Part shown: positions 1-6,493 of the stretch, piece after piece
Layout of the letters: each line of letters opens with the position of its first letter
How positions within the stretch are numbered: position 1 is the first letter of the stretch
Assembly: GCA_039700805.1 (NCBI GenBank)
Contig: JBCAZE010000153.1
Coordinates: forward strand, 1-7,291
Reading direction: 5' to 3'
Length of the DNA stretch: 7,291 nucleotides
DNA from: CALBPI01 sp039700805
GTDB lineage: Bacteria > Pseudomonadota > Gammaproteobacteria > Steroidobacterales > Woeseiaceae
The notes under the pieces: generated by a model
The model's database searches: none
The model's input: only the letters and a program-made list of their open reading frames with translations
What the model was told of the DNA's origin: nothing
Program-made: the position numbers and the translations under genes

Positions 1-35
1 AGCCCAACTGTTGTTCGAATCGTCAAAGATTTCAT
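1..35 (-). CDS. pal: Start of pal (peptidoglycan-associated lipoprotein), cut by the window edge
   Basis: Only the first codons are visible, reading M-K-S-L-T-I-R-T-T-V-G and then leaving the window. An ATG at 35-33 is preceded by a perfect AGGAG nine bases upstream, which makes this a genuine translation start. The short Lys-then-hydrophobic beginning fits the start of a lipoprotein signal peptide, although the lipobox lies outside the window. It starts 34 nt after the tolB stop. In proteobacteria the gene after tolB is nearly always pal, the OmpA-like lipoprotein that binds peptidoglycan and TolB. The identification therefore rests on position plus the start signal, not on visible Pal domain sequence. 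Confidence 0.7.
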   Translation of the reverse strand, partial: MKSLTIRTTVG

Positions 36-44
36 CGTATGCCA

Positions 45-49
45 CTCCT
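45..49 (-). promoter_or_regulatory. Ribosome binding site of the gene after tolB (pal)
   Basis: AGGAG on the minus strand with a 9-nt spacer to the ATG at 35-33. It is one of the two clearest Shine-Dalgarno sequences in the window. Most genes here rely on weak sites or coupling, so it supports strong, independent initiation of the abundant lipoprotein Pal. Confidence 0.7.
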
Positions 50-69
50 GGTAGCGAAGATGTTTGAAA

Positions 70-1395
70 CTATAACCTAAAAGGGGACCAGACCGGCTCG
101 CGAACATCGCCACCAACCGATTTCACACGACCGCTGATTTGCCCATCGACCGTGACCGTTTCCAGTACACCGCGCCCACCGCGACGCGTCGCATAGATCA
201 GCTGAGCGGAATTCGGCGCGAATGCAGGACTTTCATCTAATGCGCCGTCGCTGAGCACTCGAAAAAGACCGGACTCTAAGTCTTGAACCGCGACCCGAAA
301 ATTGCCGCGATCATTGTGAACCATCGCAAGCCACTTCCCATCCGGCGACACTCTGGGGCGCGCATTGTAGCTACCCTCGAAAGTCACGCGTTCAACATCG
401 CCGTCGCCTTTTGCTGAAGCGCGGTAAATCTGCGGCGCACCGCCACGGTCGGACGTAAAGTACAGATAGTCGCCATCAGCCGACCATGCAGGTTCTGTAT
501 CAATCGATCTTCGCTCTGTAATGCGGGTGAGTTTGTTGCCGATCAGCGTCAGAACATAGACGTCCAAATTCCCATCCGCATCCGATAGCGTCAATGCCAG
601 ATGCCGGCCGTCCGGCGACCACGCTGGTGCGTTGTTCACGCCTGGCCGATCGGACACTTTTCGTCGACTGCCGGTACGCAATGTCTGCACATAGACTGCC
701 GCCTTGCCATCCTCGAAGGACACGTAGGCGATACTGCGACCATCCGGGCTCCAGCTCGGCGACATGATCGGGTCATCGTCCTCAAGAAACGGGCGCTCGT
801 TATTGCCATCAGCGTCAGCCATGATGAGCCGATAGACTCGTTTACCGTCTTGCTGGTTCACTGAAACATAAGCGACTCTCGTCGCAAAGACGCCCTTGAC
901 GCCTGTGATCGCTTCGAAGACAGCGTCCGCCACCATATGGCCTGCACGGCGCAATTGCACCTCGGGAACAATCAGTCGATCAGCAACGATTTGACGAGCA
1001 CCGTAGACATCAAAAGCCTGAAACCTCAGGCTGTAGTCGTCACCCTCTCGGGTCAGCTCACCGACGACGATATAGTCGACGGCCACTCTCCGCCAGTTAT
1101 CGAAATCGATATTCACACCGCGAGAAGGTGTCGCCGGAAGCATCTCGTTGTCGAGTACTTCGAAACGTGAACTTCCTACAAAATCGGAACGCACAATGCC
1201 CGCTATGTTGGCTGGCGCGGGACCCTCACCTTGCCAAGCAAATGGTACGATCGCCACTGGAATGGGCTTGGTCGCACCACGCGTAATCTCGATGACAAGC
1301 TGCGCAGACGCGACGCGACTCAGCGGCATTGCTGCACATGCCACCAGCAAAATCGCACACCACTTCGATAATTTGTTGTCGAGTGAGATTTTCAT
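70..1395 (-). CDS. tolB: TolB, periplasmic beta-propeller protein of the Tol-Pal system
   Basis: TolB is a soluble periplasmic protein that shuttles between Pal at the outer membrane and the TolA/TolQR motor, helping outer-membrane constriction during division. The 441-residue product is close to the usual family length (about 430). It begins with a signal peptide: Lys residues, a hydrophobic core at about 12-24, and a predicted cleavage after the A-S-A at 29-31. The mature N-terminus (LVIEITRG..., then PIPVAIVPFAW) is typical of TolB, where this segment is the TolA-binding region. An N-terminal alpha/beta domain runs to about residue 165. It is followed by beta-propeller blades marked by WSPDG-like motifs at about 214, 258, 303, 349, 391 and 435. 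The ATG at 1395 has no good Shine-Dalgarno sequence; the nearest AGG is 14 nt away. It lies 44 nt after tolA and 34 nt before the next gene. No in-frame alternative start fits better. Confidence 0.97.
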   Translation of the reverse strand: MKISLDNKLSKWCAILLVACAAMPLSRVASAQLVIEITRGATKPIPVAIVPFAWQGEGPAPANIAGIVRSDFVGSSRFEVLDNEMLPATPSRGVNIDFDNWRRVAVDYIVVGELTREGDDYSLRFQAFDVYGARQIVADRLIVPEVQLRRAGHMVADAVFEAITGVKGVFATRVAYVSVNQQDGKRVYRLIMADADGNNERPFLEDDDPIMSPSWSPDGRSIAYVSFEDGKAAVYVQTLRTGSRRKVSDRPGVNNAPAWSPDGRHLALTLSDADGNLDVYVLTLIGNKLTRITERRSIDTEPAWSADGDYLYFTSDRGGAPQIYRASAKGDGDVERVTFEGSYNARPRVSPDGKWLAMVHNDRGNFRVAVQDLESGLFRVLSDGALDESPAFAPNSAQLIYATRRGGRGVLETVTVDGQISGRVKSVGGDVREPVWSPFRL

Positions 1396-1439
1396 TTCGC
1401 AATCAATAACCTAAGTATTTTGTGAGTGTAACGTGAAGA

Positions 1440-2378
1440 TCAATCGTCTTCACCCGTTTTGAGCCGCAAAGTCAGGTTTGGTTCAAACAGTGAGGGATCC
1501 GGCGGCGGCGGTAGTGGCGATGACTTCTCGACGGCCTGTTCAATAGAGCGTCTCAGCGCGTCACTTCCTGGGCACGATGCCACTTGCCAGGACAAAACGA
1601 CACCGCTCCGGGATTGCCTGACAGTGACGACACAAGTGATACCGTTCGGGACGCCGGGTGGCGTGTTCCAGTTGCGGCGAACATGTCGGCGGATATCCTC
1701 GTTGTACTGAGCCAATAAGCCATCTCGAATGGCTCCTTGGCGCTGTTCCTCGGCCTCAATTTCCGCCTGCAATTGTGCTTCAAATGCCTCTTGCCGGGCC
1801 CGCTCTTCGGCTTCTCGACGCTTGCGTGCTGCTTCTTCGCGAGCTTTACGCTCTGCTTCCTCGCGCGCCTTTCGTTCCGCTTCTTCCCTAGCACGACGCT
1901 CAGCCTCTTCTCTCGCTTTGCGTTCGGCCTCCTCGCGGGCCGCTTGTTCAGCCGCCTCGCGCGCTTGTTGCTCCGCTGCCTCCTTGGCCGCAAGCGCGGC
2001 TTGCGCCTCTCGCTCTGCCGCTTCCCGCGCCTTGCGATCGCTCTCTTCTTGCTGTTGTCGTTGTCGTTCGGCTTCCGCTTGTTTCGCGCGCGCCGCTTCC
2101 TCTCTCTCGCGAGCAAGCCGCTCTTCCGTCTCTTGCTGTCTTTGCAAAAGCTCGGGATCCGGTGCTGGGGGATCAACCGGGGGCGCCTCAACAACGGGAT
2201 CGGGCAAACTCAATTCACGAAACGCAGCGTCACTGACAACCACCGCCTTGATGGTCGTAGCGACTTGTTCCTGGGGCGGCTGCTCAAAACGAACCCCAAC
2301 CACCAGTAGCGCAACAATCGCAGCATGCAACAGTATCGTGCCGAAACCCGCGAGCAAATTGTCGAAAAAAGCCCTCAT
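1440..2378 (-). CDS. tolA: TolA, inner-membrane-anchored coiled-coil energy transducer of Tol-Pal
   Basis: TolA links the TolQR proton-driven motor to TolB-Pal across the periplasm. The product has the three TolA domains. An N-terminal transmembrane helix (about residues 9-29) carries a Thr-x3-His that matches the conserved Ser-x3-His of the TolA helix needed for TolQR contact. A Pro-rich stretch (about 58-76) and a long Ala/Glu/Arg/Lys coiled coil (about 77-217) follow, with five near-exact 8-residue units. A C-terminal globular domain (about 220-308) holds two Cys (249 and 269) in positions suggesting the TolA disulfide, and a PPPPD tract at about 290-294. At 312 residues it is shorter than E. 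coli TolA (about 420), the difference lying in the linker. The longest ORF would begin at a TTG at 2381; I prefer the adjacent ATG at 2378. Neither has a visible Shine-Dalgarno, and the tolR stop is 19 nt upstream, so initiation may be coupled. Confidence 0.95.
   Translation of the reverse strand: MRAFFDNLLAGFGTILLHAAIVALLVVGVRFEQPPQEQVATTIKAVVVSDAAFRELSLPDPVVEAPPVDPPAPDPELLQRQQETEERLAREREEAARAKQAEAERQRQQQEESDRKAREAAEREAQAALAAKEAAEQQAREAAEQAAREEAERKAREEAERRAREEAERKAREEAERKAREEAARKRREAEERARQEAFEAQLQAEIEAEEQRQGAIRDGLLAQYNEDIRRHVRRNWNTPPGVPNGITCVVTVRQSRSGVVLSWQVASCPGSDALRRSIEQAVEKSSPLPPPPDPSLFEPNLTLRLKTGEDD
1821..1940 (-). repeat. In-gene 24-bp tandem repeat encoding AREEAERK octads of TolA
   Basis: Five consecutive 24-nt units encode A-R-E-E-A-E-R-K with small changes (R for K in the second unit, A for the second-last E in the fifth). 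They lie inside the TolA coiled coil, about residues 147-186 from the ATG. Synonymous codons differ between units, so the repeat is older and better kept at protein than DNA level. The low-complexity composition opens long spurious reading frames on both strands over this stretch, none of which resembles a real protein. Confidence 0.85.
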
Positions 2379-2397
2379 CAAGCGTTAGACGCAGCAG

Positions 2398-2835
2398 CTA
2401 GGGATTGGTTGCCGCGTCTTGCAACGGATCCGTGACAAAACCGACTTGCTCCGCACCGCCCTTCTGCAACAAGACCATGCCGTAAACGACTCGCCCATAT
2501 GGCACGGCTTGATCGGCCTTGACCAGTACGGGCGTATTGGGCTTGCGCGTCAACACGATGTTGACCTGCCTAATCACTTCATCAGCGCTGATCGGTGACG
2601 TCTTGTCCGCGCCCTGATTCAGGAACAAATCGCCTTCTGCATTAACGGACAACACGAGCGGTAGATTCTCGTCATCATCATCAACGGTCAGCGGCGCGGC
2701 ATCGGCTTTAGGCAAATCAACTTCGATACCCTGCGTCAGCAAAGGCGCGGTGACCATAAAGATGATCAGCAAAACGAGCATGACGTCAATATAGGGGACG
2801 ACGTTGATGTCGCCCATCAGTCGACGCTTGGCCAT
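2398..2835 (-). CDS. tolR: TolR, ExbD-family inner-membrane protein of the Tol motor
   Basis: TolR pairs with TolQ to use the proton-motive force and drive conformational change of TolA. The 145-residue product has one transmembrane helix at about 14-34. It starts with the family signature I-N-V-V-P-Y-I-D, and the essential intramembrane acid is Asp17, equivalent to Asp23 in E. coli TolR. This is followed by T-A-P-L-L-T-Q-G-I-E-V-D-L-P, then the periplasmic domain with V-L-V-K-A-D-Q-A-V-P-Y-G-R-V and a closing G-F-V-T-D-P. An acidic VDDDDEN stretch (51-57) in the linker after the membrane helix is more charged than in E. coli TolR. The ATG at 2835 comes 3 nt after the tolQ stop; an AGGG lies about 8 nt upstream within the end of tolQ, so the two are coupled. 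ExbD is the related alternative, but the tolQ-tolA context decides for TolR. Confidence 0.96.
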   Translation of the reverse strand: MAKRRLMGDINVVPYIDVMLVLLIIFMVTAPLLTQGIEVDLPKADAAPLTVDDDDENLPLVLSVNAEGDLFLNQGADKTSPISADEVIRQVNIVLTRKPNTPVLVKADQAVPYGRVVYGMVLLQKGGAEQVGFVTDPLQDAATNP

Positions 2836-2838
2836 GAG

Positions 2839-3537
2839 TTAGCCCTGCCCTTCGCTGACGCGCCGTTGCGCGTGCCGTTCGAGAATACTCAGAAACTCAT
2901 CGACAAAGGTCTCAAATCGCGTCTCGATACGTCCGAGTTTATCGGCGTAACGATTGTAAAAAATGACCGCTGGAATGGCTGCAAACAACCCCATTGCCGT
3001 TGCCACCAATGCCTCAGCGATACCTGGTGCCACCGCCTGCAATGTCGCCGTCTGCGTGTTAGCGCCGAGGCTCGTAAAGGAATTCATGATGCCCCACACC
3101 GTGCCAAATAAGCCGACGTAAGGACTTGTTGAGCCAATGGTTGCCAACGAGGCAAGCCCTTGTTCGATGGTATCCGTCTCTCTCGTCAAACTGACACGCA
3201 TTGCACGGCGTGACGTCTCAACCATGCGCTCCGGCGAGACATCATCCTGTTGCGAGAGACGACTGAATTCGCGAAACCCACTCTCGAAAATCGCCGGCAT
3301 ACCAGGTCCTGCTCCTTTACCCCCGGTTACCTGTCGATACAACGACGACAAATCGGACCCCGACCAAAAGGCGGACTCGAATTTATCAGCGACGGACTCC
3401 GCGTGGCCCATAACCCGTCGTTTACGAATGATCGTAAACCAACTGTATACAGACGCAGCCAGCAGTGACGCCATTACCAACTGTACAACCAGACTCGCGT
3501 CGAGGACCAAATTCAGAATTGAGGTATCGCTATGCAT
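2839..3537 (-). CDS. tolQ: TolQ, ExbB/MotA-family proton channel subunit of the Tol motor
   Basis: TolQ forms the pentameric stator that surrounds TolR and conducts protons. The 232-residue product matches the usual length (E. coli about 230). Three transmembrane segments are visible at about 14-36, 130-153 and 172-195, with the large cytoplasmic loop between the first two. Family hallmarks are F-W-S-G (57-60), S-G-F-R-E-F (86-91), S-R-R-A-M-R (109-114), S-P-Y-V-G-L-F-G-T-V-W-G-I-M (138-151) and A-P-G-I-A-E-A-L-V-A-T-A-M-G-L-F-A-A-I-P-A (170-190). Thr146 and Thr180 correspond to the channel-lining threonines. The ATG at 3537 has GGGAG about 10 nt upstream. A second ATG 7 nt further upstream is out of frame. 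It follows ruvB by only 27 nt, with no ybgC gene between. Confidence 0.97.
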   Translation of the reverse strand: MHSDTSILNLVLDASLVVQLVMASLLAASVYSWFTIIRKRRVMGHAESVADKFESAFWSGSDLSSLYRQVTGGKGAGPGMPAIFESGFREFSRLSQQDDVSPERMVETSRRAMRVSLTRETDTIEQGLASLATIGSTSPYVGLFGTVWGIMNSFTSLGANTQTATLQAVAPGIAEALVATAMGLFAAIPAVIFYNRYADKLGRIETRFETFVDEFLSILERHAQRRVSEGQG

Positions 3538-3564
3538 GATGCATGTGCTCCCGAAAGGACCCGC

Positions 3565-4629
3565 TTATTCGGTTGGCTTGTCGCTGGCGGGTGGATCAAA
3601 CAATGACAGAGATTCCAGGTTGCTCGTTGGCATTGGAATTCCGAAGTGCAAATAGGCGTTCTTTGTCGCGACGCGGCCGCGCGCTGTGCGCATGATAAAA
3701 CCCTGTTGAATAAGGTAAGGCTCCAATACGTCTTCGATCGTGCCACGCTCTTCACCGATGGCAGCCGCTAGGCTATCGACACCCACCGGCCCGCCATCGA
3801 ATTTCTCGATGATGGTTAGCAGCAATCGTCGGTCCATCGCATCAAAACCATGCGGGTCGACTTCGAGCATGTCCATCGCGGCAGTCGCAGACGCCTCGTT
3901 GACGACACCATCCGACTTCACTTCGGCGTAGTCCCTGACCCGACGCAGCAATCGGTTCGCAATGCGTGGCGTGCCACGCGACCGTCTCGCAATCAGCGCG
4001 GCACCCGCATCATCGATCGCAAGACCTAAAATGCCAGCGGAGCGGCGTACGATGTCGGCAAGCTCATTGATCGAATAAAACTCAAGCCGTTGTACGATCC
4101 CAAAACGATCACGCAGTGGCGAGGTCAGTAACCCCGCTCGCGTTGTCGCGCCGACTAGGGTGAACGGCGGCAGATCCAATTTAATCGACCGCGCTGCGGG
4201 CCCTTCGCCAATCATGATGTCGAGCTGGAAGTCCTCCATTGCCGGGTACAAGACTTCTTCAACAACAGGACTTAATCGATGTATCTCGTCGACGAACAAA
4301 ACGTCATTCGGCTCGAGGTTGGTCAGAATGGCCGCGAGGTCGCCGGGCTTCTCCAATACAGGGCCTGACGTTTGACGCAGACTCACATTGAGTTCATTAG
4401 CAACGATGTGTGCCAGTGTGGTTTTGCCGAGCCCAGGCGGCCCGAATATCAGCACATGATCTAGCGATTCGGCCCGGTTTCTTGCGGCGCTAACAAAGAT
4501 CTCCATCTGCTCTTTGACCGCGGGCTGACCGACATAGTCTTTGAGAGTCGTCGGCCTGATCGCACGATCGAACACGCGATCGTCCGATACGCTATCGCCA
4601 CTGATGAGTCTTTCGTCAGAATCGCTCAT
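3565..4629 (-). CDS. ruvB: RuvB, Holliday junction branch-migration AAA+ ATPase
   Basis: RuvB hexamers pull DNA through the RuvA-bound Holliday junction using ATP during recombinational repair. The 354-residue product carries the complete AAA+ set: the N-terminal R-P-T-T-L-K-D-Y-V-G-Q (25-35), Walker A G-P-P-G-L-G-K-T-T (63-71), Walker B L-F-V-D-E-I-H (111-117), and sensor 1 G-A-T-T-R (160-164). The presumed arginine finger lies in the R-D-R-F-G region (173-177), and sensor 2 in R-G-T-P-R-I-A-N-R (218-226). The C-terminal winged-helix domain (about 255-330) includes F-D-G-G-P-V-G-V and A-Y-L-H-F-G. The tail is slightly longer than in E. coli (336 aa). The ATG at 4629 is 3 nt after the ruvA stop, with only a weak GGG close to it, so translation is probably coupled to ruvA. 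Confidence 0.98.
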   Translation of the reverse strand: MSDSDERLISGDSVSDDRVFDRAIRPTTLKDYVGQPAVKEQMEIFVSAARNRAESLDHVLIFGPPGLGKTTLAHIVANELNVSLRQTSGPVLEKPGDLAAILTNLEPNDVLFVDEIHRLSPVVEEVLYPAMEDFQLDIMIGEGPAARSIKLDLPPFTLVGATTRAGLLTSPLRDRFGIVQRLEFYSINELADIVRRSAGILGLAIDDAGAALIARRSRGTPRIANRLLRRVRDYAEVKSDGVVNEASATAAMDMLEVDPHGFDAMDRRLLLTIIEKFDGGPVGVDSLAAAIGEERGTIEDVLEPYLIQQGFIMRTARGRVATKNAYLHFGIPMPTSNLESLSLFDPPASDKPTE

Positions 4630-4632
4630 GCC

Positions 4633-5232
4633 CTAGCCCGCCGCTTGCTTGAGTGCGAGACGGATATAGTCTTCTGTGGTCTTGGCGTCACCGCTTTTCT
4701 CAACAGAAGTCAGCAATCGGCGAATTTCAGTATCTCGATAACCGAGCGCTAACAACGCATGAAATGCCTCGCCTCGGCCATCGTCGCTTTCAGCCACGAC
4801 ACCGCCACTACGCACTATTGACACATCAGCGTCCCCTAACCGATCTCGCATCTCAACGATCAGGCGCTCTGCCGTTTTCTTACCGATACCTGGGACTTTC
4901 GTGAGCGCTTGCACATCATCAAACTCAACACAGCGCCGGAATCCGTCGACGCTGATACCGGATAAAATCGCAAGCGCGATACGAGCCCCAACGCCGGACA
5001 CTTTCAAAAGCCCGCGAAACAACGATCGTTCCGCTTCGCTACCAAAGCCATAAAGCAACTGAGCATCTTCCCTAACAAGAAAGTGCGTCAATAAGCGAAT
5101 CGGCTGGCCAGCCGATGGCAAGCCTAGGAATGTTGACATTGGCGTCTCAAGCTCATACCCGACGCCATTCACGTCGATAACGACGACGGGCGCCTGCTTA
5201 CTATCCAGGGTTCCGGAAATGAAACTGATCAT
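4633..5232 (-). CDS. ruvA: RuvA, Holliday junction-binding subunit
   Basis: RuvA tetramers hold the four-way junction open and load RuvB onto two opposite arms. The 199-residue product has the three known domains. An N-terminal OB fold (1 to about 62) contains the acidic pin R54-E55-D56, matching Glu55/Asp56 of E. coli, followed by A-Q-L-L-Y-G-F. Two helix-hairpin-helix DNA-binding motifs follow, L-L-K-V-S-G-V-G-A-R (75-84) and L-T-K-V-P-G-I-G-K-K-T-A-E-R (110-123). After a flexible linker (about 135-152) comes the RuvB-contacting C-terminal helical domain (about 153-199, with A-L-G-Y at 162-165). Its ATG overlaps the ruvC stop as ATGA, a 4-nt overlap typical of coupled translation. A GGTGG seven bases upstream may assist initiation. 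Confidence 0.98.
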   Translation of the reverse strand: MISFISGTLDSKQAPVVVIDVNGVGYELETPMSTFLGLPSAGQPIRLLTHFLVREDAQLLYGFGSEAERSLFRGLLKVSGVGARIALAILSGISVDGFRRCVEFDDVQALTKVPGIGKKTAERLIVEMRDRLGDADVSIVRSGGVVAESDDGRGEAFHALLALGYRDTEIRRLLTSVEKSGDAKTTEDYIRLALKQAAG

Positions 5233-5744
5233 CGTCGCGCCACCATGGACTTCGCCACTTGCGAAGCAAGTCTCCGGCTATTGGCGTGACACATCGCAAC
5301 CGCTAATGCATCAGCCGCATCCGCTTGCAAATTCTCGCGCAGGCCAAGTATCGCTTTCATCATATGCTGAACCTGCCGCTTATCAGCACCGCCCGTACCC
5401 GTCACGGCCAACTTGATAGCCCGTGGTGCATACTCAGCGATCACCAAGGACGTGTCGAAACTGGCGCAGATCGCTGCGGACCTCGCGGCGCCGAGTTTCA
5501 ACGCAGATCCAGCATTTTGACTCACGAACACCTGTTCCACTGACATTTCATCCGGCGACCACTCAGCAATCAATTCGCGGACCGACGCATGGATATGACG
5601 CAGCCTGTCATTAAAGTCCTTATCCGTGCATCGAATCGCACCCGCGTGTACGAAACGACAATCTGGCCCCGTCGCATCAACGATTCCAAAGCCGGTGATT
5701 CGGGAACCGGGATCGATACCCAAAATGCGCACGGTATCAGGCAT
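5229..5744 (-). CDS. ruvC: RuvC, Holliday junction resolvase (crossover junction endonuclease)
   Basis: RuvC is the dimeric, metal-dependent nuclease that cuts Holliday junctions symmetrically after RuvAB branch migration. The 171-residue product has the RNase H-like fold markers. I-L-G-I-D-P-G-S-R-I-T-G-F-G lies at 7-20 and contains the first catalytic Asp (11). S-V-E-Q-V-F (68-73) carries Glu70, and A-D-A-A-D-A-L-A-V-A (141-150) carries Asp142 and Asp145. These four match Asp7, Glu66, Asp138 and Asp141 of E. coli with a constant offset of four, so the active site is intact. The loop A-P-R-A-I-K-L-A-V-T-G-T-G-G-A-D-K-R-Q-V is also typical. The ATG at 5744 is 2 nt after the yebC stop with no convincing Shine-Dalgarno, suggesting reinitiation. 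It overlaps ruvA by 4 nt. Confidence 0.98.
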   Translation of the reverse strand: MPDTVRILGIDPGSRITGFGIVDATGPDCRFVHAGAIRCTDKDFNDRLRHIHASVRELIAEWSPDEMSVEQVFVSQNAGSALKLGAARSAAICASFDTSLVIAEYAPRAIKLAVTGTGGADKRQVQHMMKAILGLRENLQADAADALAVAMCHANSRRLASQVAKSMVARR

Positions 5745-5746
5745 CG

Positions 5747-6493
5747 CTAACCGAGCTGCTCAAGAATCTCATCCGCGATGTCTGCATTGGTGTAGACCTC
5801 TTGCACATCATCAAGATCTTCTAGTGTGTCAACGAGCTTCAACATCGTCTCGGCATCTTTACGGTCCAGTGATGACGAGGTGCCTGCGTGCATCGTTACC
5901 TCAGCCGTCACAGGGTCCAGCCCTGCTTCACTCATCGCATCACGTACCTGCTCGAACTCTCCCGGAGACGTCAGCACATCGATGGACTGATCATCGTTGA
6001 CGACGACGTCCTCAGCACCGGCGTCGATCGCCGCGCCCATGACCGCATCTTCGTCGCTATCGCTCGGGAAGCTGAGCAATCCCACCTGCGAGAATAGGTA
6101 CGCGACCGAACCATCAGCGCCAAGGTTGCCACCGAACTTCGAGAAAGCATGGCGAACTTCAGCAACAGTGCGGTTGCGGTTATCTGTCATGCAATCAACC
6201 ATGACTGCGGTGCCGCCTGGGCCGTAGCCCTCGTACCGAATCTCGAAGTACTCATCACCGTCAAGCTCACCAGATCCCCGCTTGATGGCACGCTCGATAT
6301 TGTCTTTCGGCATACTCTGCGACTTCGCCTTATCGACTGCCATACGAAGGCGCGGATTCGATTCAAGATCGCCACCGCCCATACGCGCTGCGACCGTGAT
6401 CTCTCGAATCAATTTGGTGAACAACTTACCGCGTTTCTTATCCTGAGCACCTTTTCGATGCTGGATATTCGACCATTTACTATGACCTGCCAT
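5747..6493 (-). CDS. yebC: YebC/TACO1-family regulatory protein
   Basis: The 248-residue product begins with the family signature M-A-G-H-S-K-W-S-N-I-Q-H-R-K-G (1-15). It continues with K-L-F-T-K-L-I-R-E-I (23-32), N-P-R-L-R-M-A-V-D-K-A-K (46-57), M-P-K-D-N-I-E-R-A-I (61-70), Y-E-G-Y-G-P-G-G (87-94) and N-R-N-R-T (105-109). Length and motifs fit a complete three-domain YebC with an acidic C-terminal part. Family members were first described as transcription regulators (for example PmpR in Pseudomonas). The mitochondrial homologue TACO1 activates translation, and some members are now linked to relief of ribosome stalling at proline runs; which role applies here is not visible from sequence. 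The gene commonly heads ruvCAB, as here. The ATG at 6493 has AGGG only 3 nt upstream and overlaps the stop of a small upstream ORF as TAATG. Confidence 0.97.
   Translation of the reverse strand: MAGHSKWSNIQHRKGAQDKKRGKLFTKLIREITVAARMGGGDLESNPRLRMAVDKAKSQSMPKDNIERAIKRGSGELDGDEYFEIRYEGYGPGGTAVMVDCMTDNRNRTVAEVRHAFSKFGGNLGADGSVAYLFSQVGLLSFPSDSDEDAVMGAAIDAGAEDVVVNDDQSIDVLTSPGEFEQVRDAMSEAGLDPVTAEVTMHAGTSSSLDRKDAETMLKLVDTLEDLDDVQEVYTNADIADEILEQLG

Noticed and set aside
2379..2381. TTG at 2381 as the start of tolA.
   Set aside because: An ATG follows immediately at 2378 and neither is favoured by a Shine-Dalgarno sequence; ATG is the more likely initiator. The difference is one residue.
1729..2388. 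A 219-codon plus-strand frame rich in Ser, Ala and Arg covering nearly all of tolA, plus other long frames of 190 and 213 codons here.
   Set aside because: They arise from the repetitive, GC-skewed codons of the TolA coiled coil. Their composition is low-complexity, they have no recognisable domains, and tolA in the same place is unmistakable.
3541..3544. An ATG 7 nt upstream of the tolQ start, as a longer tolQ or a mini-ORF.
   Set aside because: It is out of frame with tolQ, and the GGGAG site fits the ATG at 3537 better.
5747..6493. Several plus-strand and alternate minus-strand frames of 60-160 codons across yebC, ruvC, ruvA and ruvB.
   Set aside because: All lie within genes whose conserved motifs are intact in the main frame, and none shows a start signal or family motif.
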